Shown: positions 34,771-45,477 of the stretch, piece after piece | Position numbering within the stretch: the first letter of the stretch is position 1 | How the letters are laid out: each line of letters begins with the position of its first letter | Source of the DNA: Papaver somniferum | Lineage: Eukaryota > Streptophyta > Magnoliopsida > Ranunculales > Papaveraceae | Reading direction: 5' to 3' | DNA length: 64,000 nt | Assembly (NCBI RefSeq): GCF_003573695.1 | Contig: NC_039368.1 | Span: 13,024,360-13,088,359 of the forward strand | Program-made: the position numbers and the translations under genes | Notes under the pieces: generated by a model | Databases searched by the model: none | Told to the model about the DNA's origin: nothing | Seen by the model: the letters and a program-made list of their open reading frames with translations, nothing else

Positions 34771-36230
34771 CGACTCCGCTTCAACGATCACTCCGACAGC
34801 CGCTTCGCTTCAACGCTCGCTCCAGCAGCCACTCCGTTTCAGCATTCTCTCCATAAGCTTCTCCAGGATCCGAAGACGAGGCTTCAGCGTTCGGCTTCTT
34901 AAGTTTCAACATCTTCTCCAAGAGCTTAAGCTTCTTGAATGACGCTTCTTCATGCAAAGGGTCGTACCACCATGCTCCCCATGTCAAGGATCATGATCAC
35001 AACCAACCAATCTTCGTAGTCATGGACAGTTTGCTCGCTTATGCATCCAGCCAATCCTTTTACTTCCACGGATGCTCGTACAACTCCATCCAATCCTTTT
35101 ACTTCCACGGATTCCCATACAATTCTAGCCACTCTACTTTGTTACCACGACAATGTAGTCTCTTCTGATTACATCTTCTACCAAGAATTGTTGCCGCTCA
35201 TTTGTTGATACCAGCCAGAGCTTCACCACAGCAACAATCACTACAAAGATGGAAACATGTAAACCATACTTGAGGATTGAGGATATACACAGAATCCTTT
35301 TACTGTCAAAGCTCAGAAGATAAAGTAAACCAAAAGGACATAGCCGCAACAAGGTCATCTACTCTTCAAGGGTGCAGCACAAGAATATCATCACCTCTCT
35401 GTCTAGAAGATGCCTTCAACACTTTATGAGGCCACGGAGGATACCAATCCTGCTCAGAGGAAAACAACTTCAGAAACTGAAGAAAAATGCGACTGGGGAC
35501 TTCTCTTCGCAGTCCATCGAAGACCATCAAAGACTCATGAGATAACTCCAGAGAAGCGGCTGAAACATTTTCTTGAAGAAACATAGGGATCCATGATAAA
35601 CAACATAACTCTCTCATTCCTACATCTTTGATATCCAGAATATTTCGTCCATGCGATATCTTGAGCATCCCAGCGTCACATCCAGAAGAGTACGATAAGC
35701 TTGTACCAAATCACGTGGACGTGGATTCAAGGCGATGCAATGAAAATAGGATACACATGGGGACTACCAGCATAAGACGCTTTCACTCCCCTCAACCAGG
35801 TTATTTCTGATTTCAACATCATCACTGTCGAAGTTTCACGAGCCGCAGGAATTTCTCAAAACGAAGCCGTACATGTACACCGAAGACTTCAAGAGCACGC
35901 CACAAAGATACATTCACATATTCATCCATGCCATCGGATCAAACCGAAGTATAACTGGGGACTTCTTACCACATCTCATTCCATATGATAGTCCAAGATT
36001 CAGAAGATGGTTCGAAGGATGTCGTTTGGAACAAAGTCCTGAAAGACCTAATAGCAGCACATCGGCAACGTAACGTCTCCCTATTTCATCCAGGGAACCC
36101 AGAAGTTTTCGACCATACAAGCATTCATAGCACATCATCATCACGATTAGAAGGTCCAGGCACTGAACAACCTAAAGCCGAGGATGGACCGACATCGCAA
36201 CCAAAATATCCAAGATTAACCCTAACATGA
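34771..36230 (+). pseudogene. Family A protease-region remnants with low-complexity filler
   Basis: A Ser/Pro low-complexity stretch ('ccgcttcaac' and 'ctccagcag' units, about 34740-34860) is followed by a second protease trace near 35800-35870. There, 'tgatttcaacatcatcac' and 'agccgcaggaattt' match copy 2 at 54478-54525. The phrase 'tggggact' recurs near 34682, 35496, 35758 and 35951. It marks the NWGLL-type start of the protease in copy 2, so the region may contain partial duplications. No integrase or RT is recognised. Confidence 0.45.
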
Positions 36231-37099
36231 TCGTTGCCGAGCATATATTCCATCCATCCATCCCAAGAATGCAATGGAGTTTGGTAAATTTTGGAATCCA
36301 CTGGAGAGACACTGCAGAAGAAAGCGCGGATACAAACGAGCAACAAAAAATAGAAGAAGGTCAATACCTATTGTCATACGGATGGAGTTTCTAGAGTTTT
36401 GCACAGAATAAATTTCCCTTCTTGCTCCATGAACGGGAACAGATGACTCGGCGCGACTATGCTACCATGGGCCCGCAACACCCCTCCTGAATTCTTCTTG
36501 AGTTTCACTGTCGGGACGTTTTCACCTCCTAAACGAGCTCAAAACCTAAATATTCCCGCGTAAGGAGATAGGAAATTCTTTTTCGGTCAGATGGAGGGCG
36601 GACCATCAAAATCCGAGTTCGTACGAGATTTCTACAACGATTTTACTAAGGAGCGCTAATTAGGGTTTCGGCATCCCAAACCCTATTTTCGACAAAGTTT
36701 CCAGGCGCCATCACTGCCATTTGATAACCGAAGTTCCAGCGTCATCACCATCGTTTGGTAGCCGAAGTTCTGAAACCAGTTTACACCATTCTGCGGACTG
36801 AAGACAGTTTCCACCATTCCGCTGACCGAAGCCAGTTTCCTCCTTTCTAAGCCGACCAACGCCTGCGGCTCCCATTCCAAGCCGACAATCTATATCTCAC
36901 CACTTCACGGTCTAGCCAGCAACACCACAAGTAGAATCTATGCAAGGCCGCGAACACGAGAATCACGAACTCTCCTTACCTCTCGAAAAAGGTTAGTCGG
37001 GTCTTCTTGACCATCTTTTCATGACTTGTCATTTCGATTTTGTTCTCGCCTGTCACCATCTTATGTTTACCTCGCAACAATGCCCCTGTTCCGAGCTAA
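36231..37099 (+). other. 3' internal region of family A copy 1
   Basis: No gene seen. About 36690-37099 matches 60640-60980 in copy 2, for example 'gaaaaaggttag' and 'tgtcaccatcttatg'. The small minus-strand ORFs at 36125-36404 and 36683-36880 have no support. Confidence 0.6.
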
Positions 37100-37112
37100 G
37101 CAGGGGACTTAA
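37094..37112 (+). promoter_or_regulatory. Purine-rich tract before the 3' LTR of family A copy 1
   Basis: GAGCTAAGCAGGGGACTTAA lies directly before TGTTGATGG. Copy 2 has the same tract at 60975-60993 with one G changed to T. It is the expected plus-strand priming site. Confidence 0.7.
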
Positions 37113-37702
37113 TGTTGATGGTGGTTTTTAGCTTAGGGTCAAAATCGTAAAACTGTACATCTAACATGACGTCACTATGACCATTAGCACATTTATTGAA
37201 TCAATCAGCATGCCTACGTAAGAATTACCGGGGTACCCTTTTTTTTTACATAGGTCATGTTCCACGGCAGAACCCTTAACATTGACTGACATCATCTATG
37301 CCAAACCCTAATTCTCATGCTACCGCGCCAAGGCATGCCAACCATGCCAGCCACGTCACCGCACCAAGGCATGCCAACCATGCCAGCCATACCACTGTTC
37401 CAATGGCATACCATGCCAGCCACATCTCCGCGCCAAGGCATTCCAACCATGCTAGCCGCACCACTGCGCCAATGGCATGCCATGCCATCTGCACCTCCGC
37501 GCCAAGGCATGCCAACCATTCCAGCCGCACCACATGTGCCAATGGCATTCCAACCACCTTGCTGCGCCATACCATGCCGGCGTTCCCTATGCGGCTACCA
37601 AAACGAAGGCGTGCGATGATCAACGACCACCCTTCCATCTTAGATGCAAATATTAGCCGTCCAAGGTCGCCAAACAATGCATGGTAACCTTTGGCCCAAA
37701 CA
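37113..37702 (+). repeat. Truncated 3' LTR of family A copy 1
   Basis: It starts TGTTGATGGTGG like 16147, keeps TGACGTCA at 37167-37174 and the CATGCC block, and follows the 5' LTR into the first large repeat unit. It breaks off after 'tttggcccaaac'. About 2.5 kb of LTR is missing. The ORFs at 37292-37890 on both strands are repeat artefacts. Confidence 0.85.
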
Positions 37703-38005
37703 TATGCAGCTGCAAACACGCAGCCTAAGAAGGATTTGTGTGACAGGTTTAATGTTGTTATGCTGATCTGCAGAGGTGCTAATGCTGATTTTGACTTTGG
37801 TGTCGAAGAGTTGTCGTATGATGAATTCTCAAGATTCCTCACGAAGGCCTTGAATAAGCCATCGAAAGATAAGAATTCTTCACTGAACATGTTATCTGAG
37901 TTTTCGAAGGTTGTAAATAAATATGAGAAGTGTTATAAGGACACCCGTCATACACTTGGTGCACCTGCTGGTGTTGCTGGTATTGATGGCGGTGGAAATC
38001 AGTAG
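37703..38005 (+). pseudogene. Possible host-gene 3' exon joined to the LTR
   Basis: The frame is open from the LTR break to a stop at 38003-38005, about 100 codons (DLCDRFNVVMLICRGANADF, then FGVEELSYDEFSRFLTKAL). Composition is coding-like and unlike the neighbouring repeats. There is no ATG at its start, so the 5' part of the gene is missing or lies beyond an unseen splice site. I do not recognise the family. The sequence after the stop is AT-rich and could be a 3' UTR. Confidence 0.4.
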
Positions 38006-40139
38006 ACTCTCCTGTGGTGTGTTTCTTTGTGGGTGCGTACTTATTATTTGGTGGTGGATATCAGTAGTACCCATGACTGAACATTTGGCACCGGATTATG
38101 GATTAATGTAATAATAGTACCTCGTACACTAGTATAATGAATTTACTTTTTGGTTCATGTTTTATATCTAGCTTCAGCAACTGGGCCAAGCTAATATTAG
38201 CATGTTAATTCCTTTGACTATCGATTTATGCTCTCGTTATATGTTCTTTTCAGAAACTGTCAAACACATGAAATCCAGATAATGGATAATCTCGGGTACT
38301 TCGGCTTAAAAATAAAAAAGATAATGGTGTATTAGATAACTATCGGTATTTGAAGGGATATAAGAGGAACAAACACATGTAAGAATCGCTAAGGTTATGA
38401 GCTTCAATATGGGGAACAACACGAGGAATAAGAGAAACAAACACATGTTCATCTTCATATTAATGGTTGCATAAACTAAGGCACGACACTATCTTACTAC
38501 TCGGGTTTTTCAAAGACATCTCACATACTTTGAAAATTTGATTAACAATGTAGATCACCACTGTTTGAATTTCTAACGTGTTAGGAAAATTAATCATATT
38601 CCAACACTTGGTATTTTTCGTAAAATACCATAATAAATATTTTCCTAACAAACATAAAAGTAGCCTCACTTAAGGATACGTGTACAAGAACGTTCTCAGC
38701 CACTCGCATAATATGTTAGTAAGTGAAATATAAATAAACTTCAAGTGACACTTTTATATTACACGATTAATTTTTTTGCTATTAGTAAAGAATTTGGTAT
38801 TAACGAGTTTCGAGCTAATTTAACATATACAATAATCAAGATAGTGATATAATATTGATTAAAGTATTAATGAATAAATTTTATAATATCATGACACCAC
38901 TCGATAGCAAATATATATTATTATATTTACTATGTGCATTAATACTAACAATTTAATAATGAAAACTTATAAAAATTCTCATAACTCTTTTCTCGTCTAA
39001 ACTGGTTGTGTACGTAAAAATGATCAAGGAGAACAATTGATAATCATAAACCTAACATGTCAAGTTCTCCAACCTAAGTTAACAGGATTAATCCTGATAA
39101 CTTTCTATAACTTGAGTTTGCCAATCTAACATGTTGAGTTCTCAAACCTAAGTTAACATGATTTTTGCTTGATTTATTTTTTTCTGTTGAGTTTGTGAAC
39201 CTAAAGGACAAATCAACCAAAGCTTATTATTGGTAACTTTTGCGTTTTTTTTTCTTCTTTCTAGGTAAACTTTTCACACGCTTATCAATTGCCATTCTAA
39301 GCATATTTTTTTCAGTAAAAGTTACATGTTCTTTTGAAGAATTGATTCGACTTGATGCAAGTTTGGATCCTAATTCAATCAGTGCAACTTTATATGCACA
39401 CGCCTAACTATAGAAATTCGAAATAACGTTTAGAATTAAATTACTTATGGGAATTATTCGATGCCCAAATATTTGCATATTTTGTACTAAAGAAAGAAAC
39501 TCGATGCAAGTTCAGTTTTAACCAAGAAAACATGTTTATTATATATCCAAGGAAAGAACTTAAACTTAGTAGGATTGCAATTGTTTAGGTCGCAGGAAAT
39601 TTATTACTTATATCTTAAGAAACCTAGCCTTAACCATCCATTTTAAATTGGAGACACCTAGCAACCCAAGAAATCAATCCCTTGCACTTGATGTACTTGT
39701 TGTACAAAGGTTGTCCTCGATCATAAAAGGTTCTTTGAGAACAAATGGTGAGACTTTAAAGACTTGTTTTTGGGATCGTAAAACACAGACTGAACTATCA
39801 TCTTCATAGTCTCGTAACATGTATCTTAACTCGATTTGATCATTTCTTGTCTCCAAGTTCCTTTTTTTCATCTAGAAGGCCATTCGAGAATTATTGAAAA
39901 ATATACAAGATTTGATGGAACTTTAATCTTGATCGAATAACAATCCTTATTTATTGAAATCCATATTTAAAGATTCTAGACAAATTATCCAAAGCTTCTT
40001 CTAAGATTGATATTCTAGTGAGATAAATTTTATTTGGTACCTTTATAAATTTTGAAGAGTGGAAACCTCATTTTAAGTCGAAGGGAGATTTATAACCCCT
40101 TGCTTTTACATATAAAATAAAATCAATTATGCGTCATAT
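38006..40139. other. AT-rich spacer, no gene seen
   Basis: No ORF of note; the minus-strand ORFs at 38460-38669 and 39674-39871 have no family features. A segment around 39040-39180 repeats 'aacctaagttaacatgatt'-type phrases two to three times. Confidence 0.55.
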
Positions 40140-40330
40140 TGGGCGCAACGTAGCTCTAGTCTTCGTGAAGGACTACGGAGCAACTGCTAAGCATATAAAA
40201 GACACAATCTAAAGCAATCAAGTGTGTAGGCTCACAAAACCTAGAGACGTAGGAGCACTACTGAAGCAAGGTAGCATGATGGTATATTATAATGCGTTTT
40301 GGTGCAACAACACCCTATCCACTGAACCAC
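40140..40330 (+). mobile_element. Short copia LTR remnant
   Basis: The order 'gcaatcaagtgtgtagg', 'agagacgtaggagcac' resembles 'gaatcaagtgcgtag' and 'agagacgtaaggagcgc' at 176-226. Only about 100 bases are recognisable. Confidence 0.35.
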
Positions 40331-40354
40331 AAGTGTTTATTTGATCTGCATTTG

Positions 40355-40355
<1 letters not shown>

Positions 40356-40395
<40 letters not shown>
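40356..40395. repeat. (TA)20 microsatellite
   Basis: Forty bases of uninterrupted TA dinucleotides. Confidence 0.95.
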
Positions 40396-40397
<2 letters not shown>

Positions 40398-41084
40398 ATA
40401 ATCATTAAATCATCATACTGAAGTGACATGTGACCCTCTTCTTTCCTCACTCTTTCTCTTTCATCTAAAGAAACCAGAGAAATGAAAACAAATACATCTT
40501 GAACACAACTGCTCAGATCATCTCCTTTGGAGCGGATCTGAGCACAACCTCCTTTAACTTATTTCTTCTTGCTTTTCTATATCTATTAGAACTAGATTTT
40601 TAGTTATCTGCATCTTAGCCTATTGTATTTTTGTTTCTCAGTTTTAAATTTAGGATTTTTTCAGATTGGGTATTTGTTTTTGATTTGTTTGCTGAAATCT
40701 TTTTCTTGCTAGTTATTGTTTGAAATAGTGAAGATTCCAGTCGATGGTTGTGGGTTTTTTTCACTAAAAGAACTTCTTTAAATTTGATGGAAACAACATC
40801 AACAAAAACAAAATTAGCAATACCATCTCCAACCCCATCAAGAATATCATCAACAACATCATCAGTGACTTCTTCAACAGTAATAGCAAAACTTATCAAG
40901 ACTTAACTTCCAATTCAGACCGATTCACTAAGACTCCGACAGTTTACGACCGTTCCTAAAGACTGATGTTAATCGTGTTACTCCTGTTACCTAAAAGACC
41001 GATGTTACTCCTTGTTCCTTTATTTACATGTTAAAAAATCTGGGTTTGAAAAACCTTGGTTGGATATTTTTAAGATCCCATTAC
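40396..41084. other. Spacer before the hAT element
   Basis: No supported gene. A direct 'atcatctcctttggagcggatctgag'-type GC-richer patch near 40517 is followed by AT-rich sequence. The minus-strand ORF at 40615-40899 is low-complexity. Confidence 0.5.
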
Positions 41085-41092
41085 TGCAAGCC

Positions 41093-43156
41093 TAAGGGTG
41101 CACACGGTACGGTTCAGATCGGTTCTTGCCAAGACCGAGTACCTGTACCTCCCTAGACTCGGTTCCAAAATTTTGGACCGGTACCTGTACCCTGTACCTC
41201 GGTTCCGGTACTGTTCAGGACCAGTACGGTACCAGATATGGTTCCGATAATATACTCGGTTCCAGACTTTGCAATTTTTCCTGTTAATAAGGACTTGTTT
41301 TACTAAGCATGTATTGACAGTATTGTTATTTGTTAACAATTAACAACTAACAAGAAGTAAAAACACTATTAATACTATCAAAGAAAACTATCAAATACCA
41401 AGTCTTAAAAAACTGAAAAAGTAACAAGTACCATAAGAGTCAGAGACTGACAGGCAGTCACTCACACATTCACACACACAATTAAACAGTACTACAATAG
41501 TAAGAACTAAGAAGTAGTAAAAGAGTCCAAGTAACAAGTAGCAGACTAGCAGTAGCACTGAGTCACTGACTGGACATTAGTGGTAAAAATGTAGCACTGG
41601 TGGCAATGGAAAATACAAAGCCTTGAATATCTATTGATTCTATTCCATGCCAGCAACACTGGTGGTGGCATTAATGTTGATAGGACCAAGTAACGCTGCA
41701 AAAACAAGTAATAAAAGTTAGTAACTATTAGTCTATGTCTATTACTGCCAAACACAAGTAATAAACTAATAATGTAATATGTATATCTGTTACCTTCTTC
41801 ACAAGTAAAGCAGAAGTTTCAGTAAGTAAATGATACAAAGCAAAGAAGATTTCAGCTAAAGAGAGTAACTACTTATCAACCCATAATATGAATTCATAAC
41901 AGGACAGTGCAGTAATGGTTATCAACTCATAACATGAATTCATAGAAGGACAGTGCAGTAATGGAGAAAATTGAATCCCTTCACACATACAGAAACATAG
42001 ATGCATAGAACTAGCAGAATTCACCAACTCAAAACACAAAAGCCCAGTATTCGTTCACAAGTACAAGTCTCATACTACTACACATTTCATTACAAAAAGG
42101 ATAACTCAATCAGTGCTTATTTGAATTTGCGGCACCATCAGTGTTTATCTCCACCCCCAACATACATTTGCAAGATTAAAATCAGCACATACAGACCAAG
42201 GCAACTTCTAAAAAGAATTAGAGCTATCAAAAATCAACTATCAGTGCAAGTTTCTCAGCTTAATCCAACTATTCAGTGTTTATTCCCACCCACAACATAC
42301 ATTTTCAAGCTTATAATCAGCACATAGACATCAAAGCAATTTATACCATATATCTATAGGCTCAAACCCAATTTTTTGAAGAACAAAATTTTTTATTTAA
42401 TTCAGAAACTAAAAATATGATCAGTAAATACAATTTTAAAACCAAATTCAAAGTCTTGGTTTCATATGAACTAAAAAAATAATAAAAAATCAAAAGATTA
42501 TGAAGATATAATTCTTACCAGTTTGGTGGAAATACAATCCAAGCCAAATCAATCAACTCTTGTAGAGAAGGAAGAAATCTTTTTGATATCTTAATTACAA
42601 ATCTGATCCAATATCAAGGAAGGTAGAATTATTAGAATACAAATCAACACTACTTCAAAACCCTAGGTTCCAAAAATCAAAATAGGATAACTGAATCAAC
42701 TGATTCAACACTTACCCTTTGTTAACAATTTCTCTTTCTTCTTCTGGATCGAGAGGTGGTAAGTAATGGAGAAGAGAAGATTCAGAAGTCTCGTCCCTGT
42801 AATGGAGTTCTTCACTTCTTCTCCTTCTCAGAAAGAGAGAGGATACAAAAAAAAAAATGAAAGGAAAATGAGAAGAGAAACCCTAGCCCTATAATGTTCG
42901 ATTATATACCCCCCTTTAATTTAACGGCTAATACTGATTTATTATCCACTAAATCTAACGGCTACTACTACTCGGTACAGTCGGTCCAAGACGGCACGAG
43001 ACTTGTATTGGACCGTGTACCTGTACCTCCTAGAGGACGATTCCCATTTTTTGGACCGGTACCTGTACCCCCTTCCTCGGTTCGGTACAAAAACAGGTAC
43101 GGTTTTATCGGTTCCGGGACGGTCCATCGGTCCGACTCTGTTCTTGTGCAGGCTTA
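41093..43156. mobile_element. Non-autonomous hAT element, 2064 bp
   Basis: It is bounded by a perfect 8-bp duplication TGCAAGCC (41085-41092 and 43157-43164). The ends are TAAGGGTGCACACGG and, inverted, TAAGCCTGCACAAGA (11 of 15 match). Inside each end are dense 'ggtacctgtacc' and 'tcggttcc' subterminal repeats in opposite orientation (about 41100-41240 and 42970-43140). The 8-bp duplication and GTACC-rich subterminal ends are hAT features. No transposase domain is seen in the small ORFs on either strand, so it would depend on a partner. Confidence 0.85.
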
Positions 43157-43164
43157 TGCAAGCC

Positions 43165-45203
43165 TGTAGTGGTGCATATATGCTTTGTTTCAAACATATT
43201 TGGACTTTTAGTTTAGATCTGATATTGTTACTGTCCTTGATGCCACTTGGAATAGTTAAAATGGTGGATGGAACTCTTAAATCTTTCAAGAATTGGTTGA
43301 TTAGTAAAATATTTGATGCTTGTTATATAATATGTAATATTCTCTGTAATCGTCCTGATTTTAAATCGGCTTTATCAGTATAATTCAAATTTACCATCAT
43401 TAATCAATACCACTGGTACAAAAATTGGATATTTTTGCGGTTTATGTATCTTTCTCTTCGAGACGTATTTGCAATTGGTATCATATGTGGTTTTGATTAT
43501 CTTGTATTTTGGTGTTTTTGATTGTAAGCAATAATGTAATCACTATTTTGGTTTAAATGAATTGAAATGTGATTTCCAGGAGGTCACAGGTTCGAGTCCC
43601 TGATGACACAATACTGCAAAATTTGACATGAAAGGTAGAGGTAGCTTGCCCCCCCTTGCGACATAATCATCCCCCTATCCGCGTCAGCTTCATTGGTTGG
43701 TTCCTCACGAGGCTTGCTGGTAGGCTAGCACGGCAACCTGTTCAACTAATGTAGCAATATGTTGTTGGAGCTCAGCCTATTGGGCTTCCAACTAGTTTCC
43801 TGTAATACTCTTTATCCAATAATAACAATAACAATCCCCTAACCCGGTACATACATACCTGAATATAGCGTGTAATAATGTAAATTAATAAATGTGGCTC
43901 ATTAATAAAAAAAATCATTCGAAAATTGTGTATTTCTTTATTTGTATGTATTTTTGCTAAATAATATAATTTCAGACTTGCCAAAGATAGACCACTGATC
44001 ATTATTTGAACTTGAAGTATATCGGAAAGGAGAATGAGAATGATTGAAAATCTTCCAGTTTTGTGTAGTACATAGATATCCAATTAGATTTTAGGATGTT
44101 TTATTAGAAATAAAACGTTTGGACTTCTAATAACTAACCATGTCTCGTGGTTTCCTTCCTCCATCAATACTAAATTATTAATGTTTCATTGTTAACCACC
44201 ACGATCTTATTTGTCTTCATTAGTACGTGTCTGGTCACGAATCATGATAATGAGATTGACTTCTCCAAAACCCAGTAATAATATAGATTATTTTCCCCAT
44301 TTTAATTTCCAAATCTTGAATTATTAACCAACAAATAACATAACAGTACCAGATTTATTCCTACTAATCAAACACTTGTTAACTTATTCACCTCATCACC
44401 CCATTAAGTACTATCATCATTTTGAACGACACTCGGTAGATGAAATTAAGCAATAGTTTCATCAGAACCACAATGACATCTGTTGTTACCAATAGATACC
44501 AATTTTTTTCGATCTTTTTATTCTTCAAGGCTACATATCCGTGCTAGACTCCAGTAACTTATTTATGAACAATATTACCAAACTGATTATAAGCCTACAT
44601 GGACAACAACAACATATTGCTTAAGATTTTAATGTGTTCACCTGCTAATTCTGCAAATCTTTTACTTCATCCTAACAATATTAACAATTTCCACTTCTAC
44701 CTTCAGAACTTTGTGTTTTGAACATCGAGAACCACTCCAACCTTGTAAGTATTGTTGTCTCGTCATTATCTTCTCCACTTATATGCACTACACATACATA
44801 TATATGCTTGATGATTATCTTGTTGCATGTGCAAATATTTCATTGTCCAAATGCCGTAATGGTGTTACATGGAATGCATGTTATTGTTTGTCATCAAACA
44901 TCGAAGCATTAGGCTAATAGATCCTCAAAGTAACATGTTGCCAGTTTGTACCATGTAAGATTAAGAAACAATAAACCGAGCTAACGAACCCCTCCATGAT
45001 TTCATATCGGATTTTTTCTTCGTCGGCATGGTTTACTTTGCCTGTAACTTTGGTTCTATTTATTTCATGTATTTTTTTGTCTTTTTTTCCGAATTAATTA
45101 GCCACAATTTTAATATAGTATATCTATTAGAAGAAGCAGTTGGTAGGCCTATTTCCATGCACATGCAAAAAAAAAAGCTGTTTGGCATACCAACTGTGCT
45201 ACT
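43165..45203. other. Spacer with a tRNA-like B box, no gene seen
   Basis: Mostly AT-rich. The ORFs at 43772-44083 and 44711-44917 have no recognisable product. See the SINE-like site at 43560-43800. Confidence 0.5.
43560..43800 (+). repeat. Possible SINE fragment with Pol III B box
   Basis: GGTTCGAGTCC at 43589-43599 is a perfect tRNA-type B box, preceded by 'aggaggtcaca' as in many plant SINEs. It is followed by about 190 bp of GC-richer sequence unlike its surroundings. No clear A box is seen upstream, nor a full tRNA fold, so it is not a tRNA gene. Confidence 0.35.
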
Positions 45204-45235
45204 ATGGGAAAATCACGGAGCGACCGAGTTTCTAA

Positions 45236-45302
45236 CGAGCGTTATTGACAATAACGCCAGTTATAAAGTCTTTATCGCTGGCGATATTGTCAATAACGCT
45301 CG
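45236..45302. repeat. Near-perfect 67-nt hairpin
   Basis: Two 33-nt arms (45236-45268 and 45270-45302) match at 30 of 33 positions around a 1-nt loop; the outer 18 pairs are perfect. Further palindromes follow directly (CCAGCGCTGG near 45312, a near-palindrome near 45321-45342). It stands about 180 bp before the plant-mobile-domain ATG. Confidence 0.9.
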
Positions 45303-45477
45303 ATATTGACTCCAGCGCTGGCGTTATAATTAATATCGCCAACGTTCGATTTTCTAACGCCTATAATTACCGTACCTTGTTCATCTATCCTTCACACTTC
45401 CCTTCTCAACTTTTCTCCGCTCTTCTGTTCTCTTCTGTTCTAAAGAAATTATCTTTCGTTTTACTGCTTAAACAAAT

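Larger units (their letters stand above)
16147..37702 (+). mobile_element. Family A retroelement, copy 1 (split by an Athila-like insertion)
   Basis: It has a 5' LTR (16147-19241), a PBS-like site, the start of a gag-like frame, the 13.7-kb minus-strand insertion 19373-33086, then about 4.0 kb of decayed internal sequence, a purine tract and the first 590 bp of a 3' LTR. Its LTR start (TGTTGATGGTGG) and end (accctcaaaca) match copy 2 at 49331-63942. Gag and protease traces fit Ty3/gypsy, probably the Tat side. No RT or RNase H is seen. The 3' LTR breaks off at 37702. Confidence 0.8.

Noticed and set aside
43580..43605. A tRNA gene
   Set aside because: Only a B box is present. I cannot find an A box or the paired arms of a tRNA fold.
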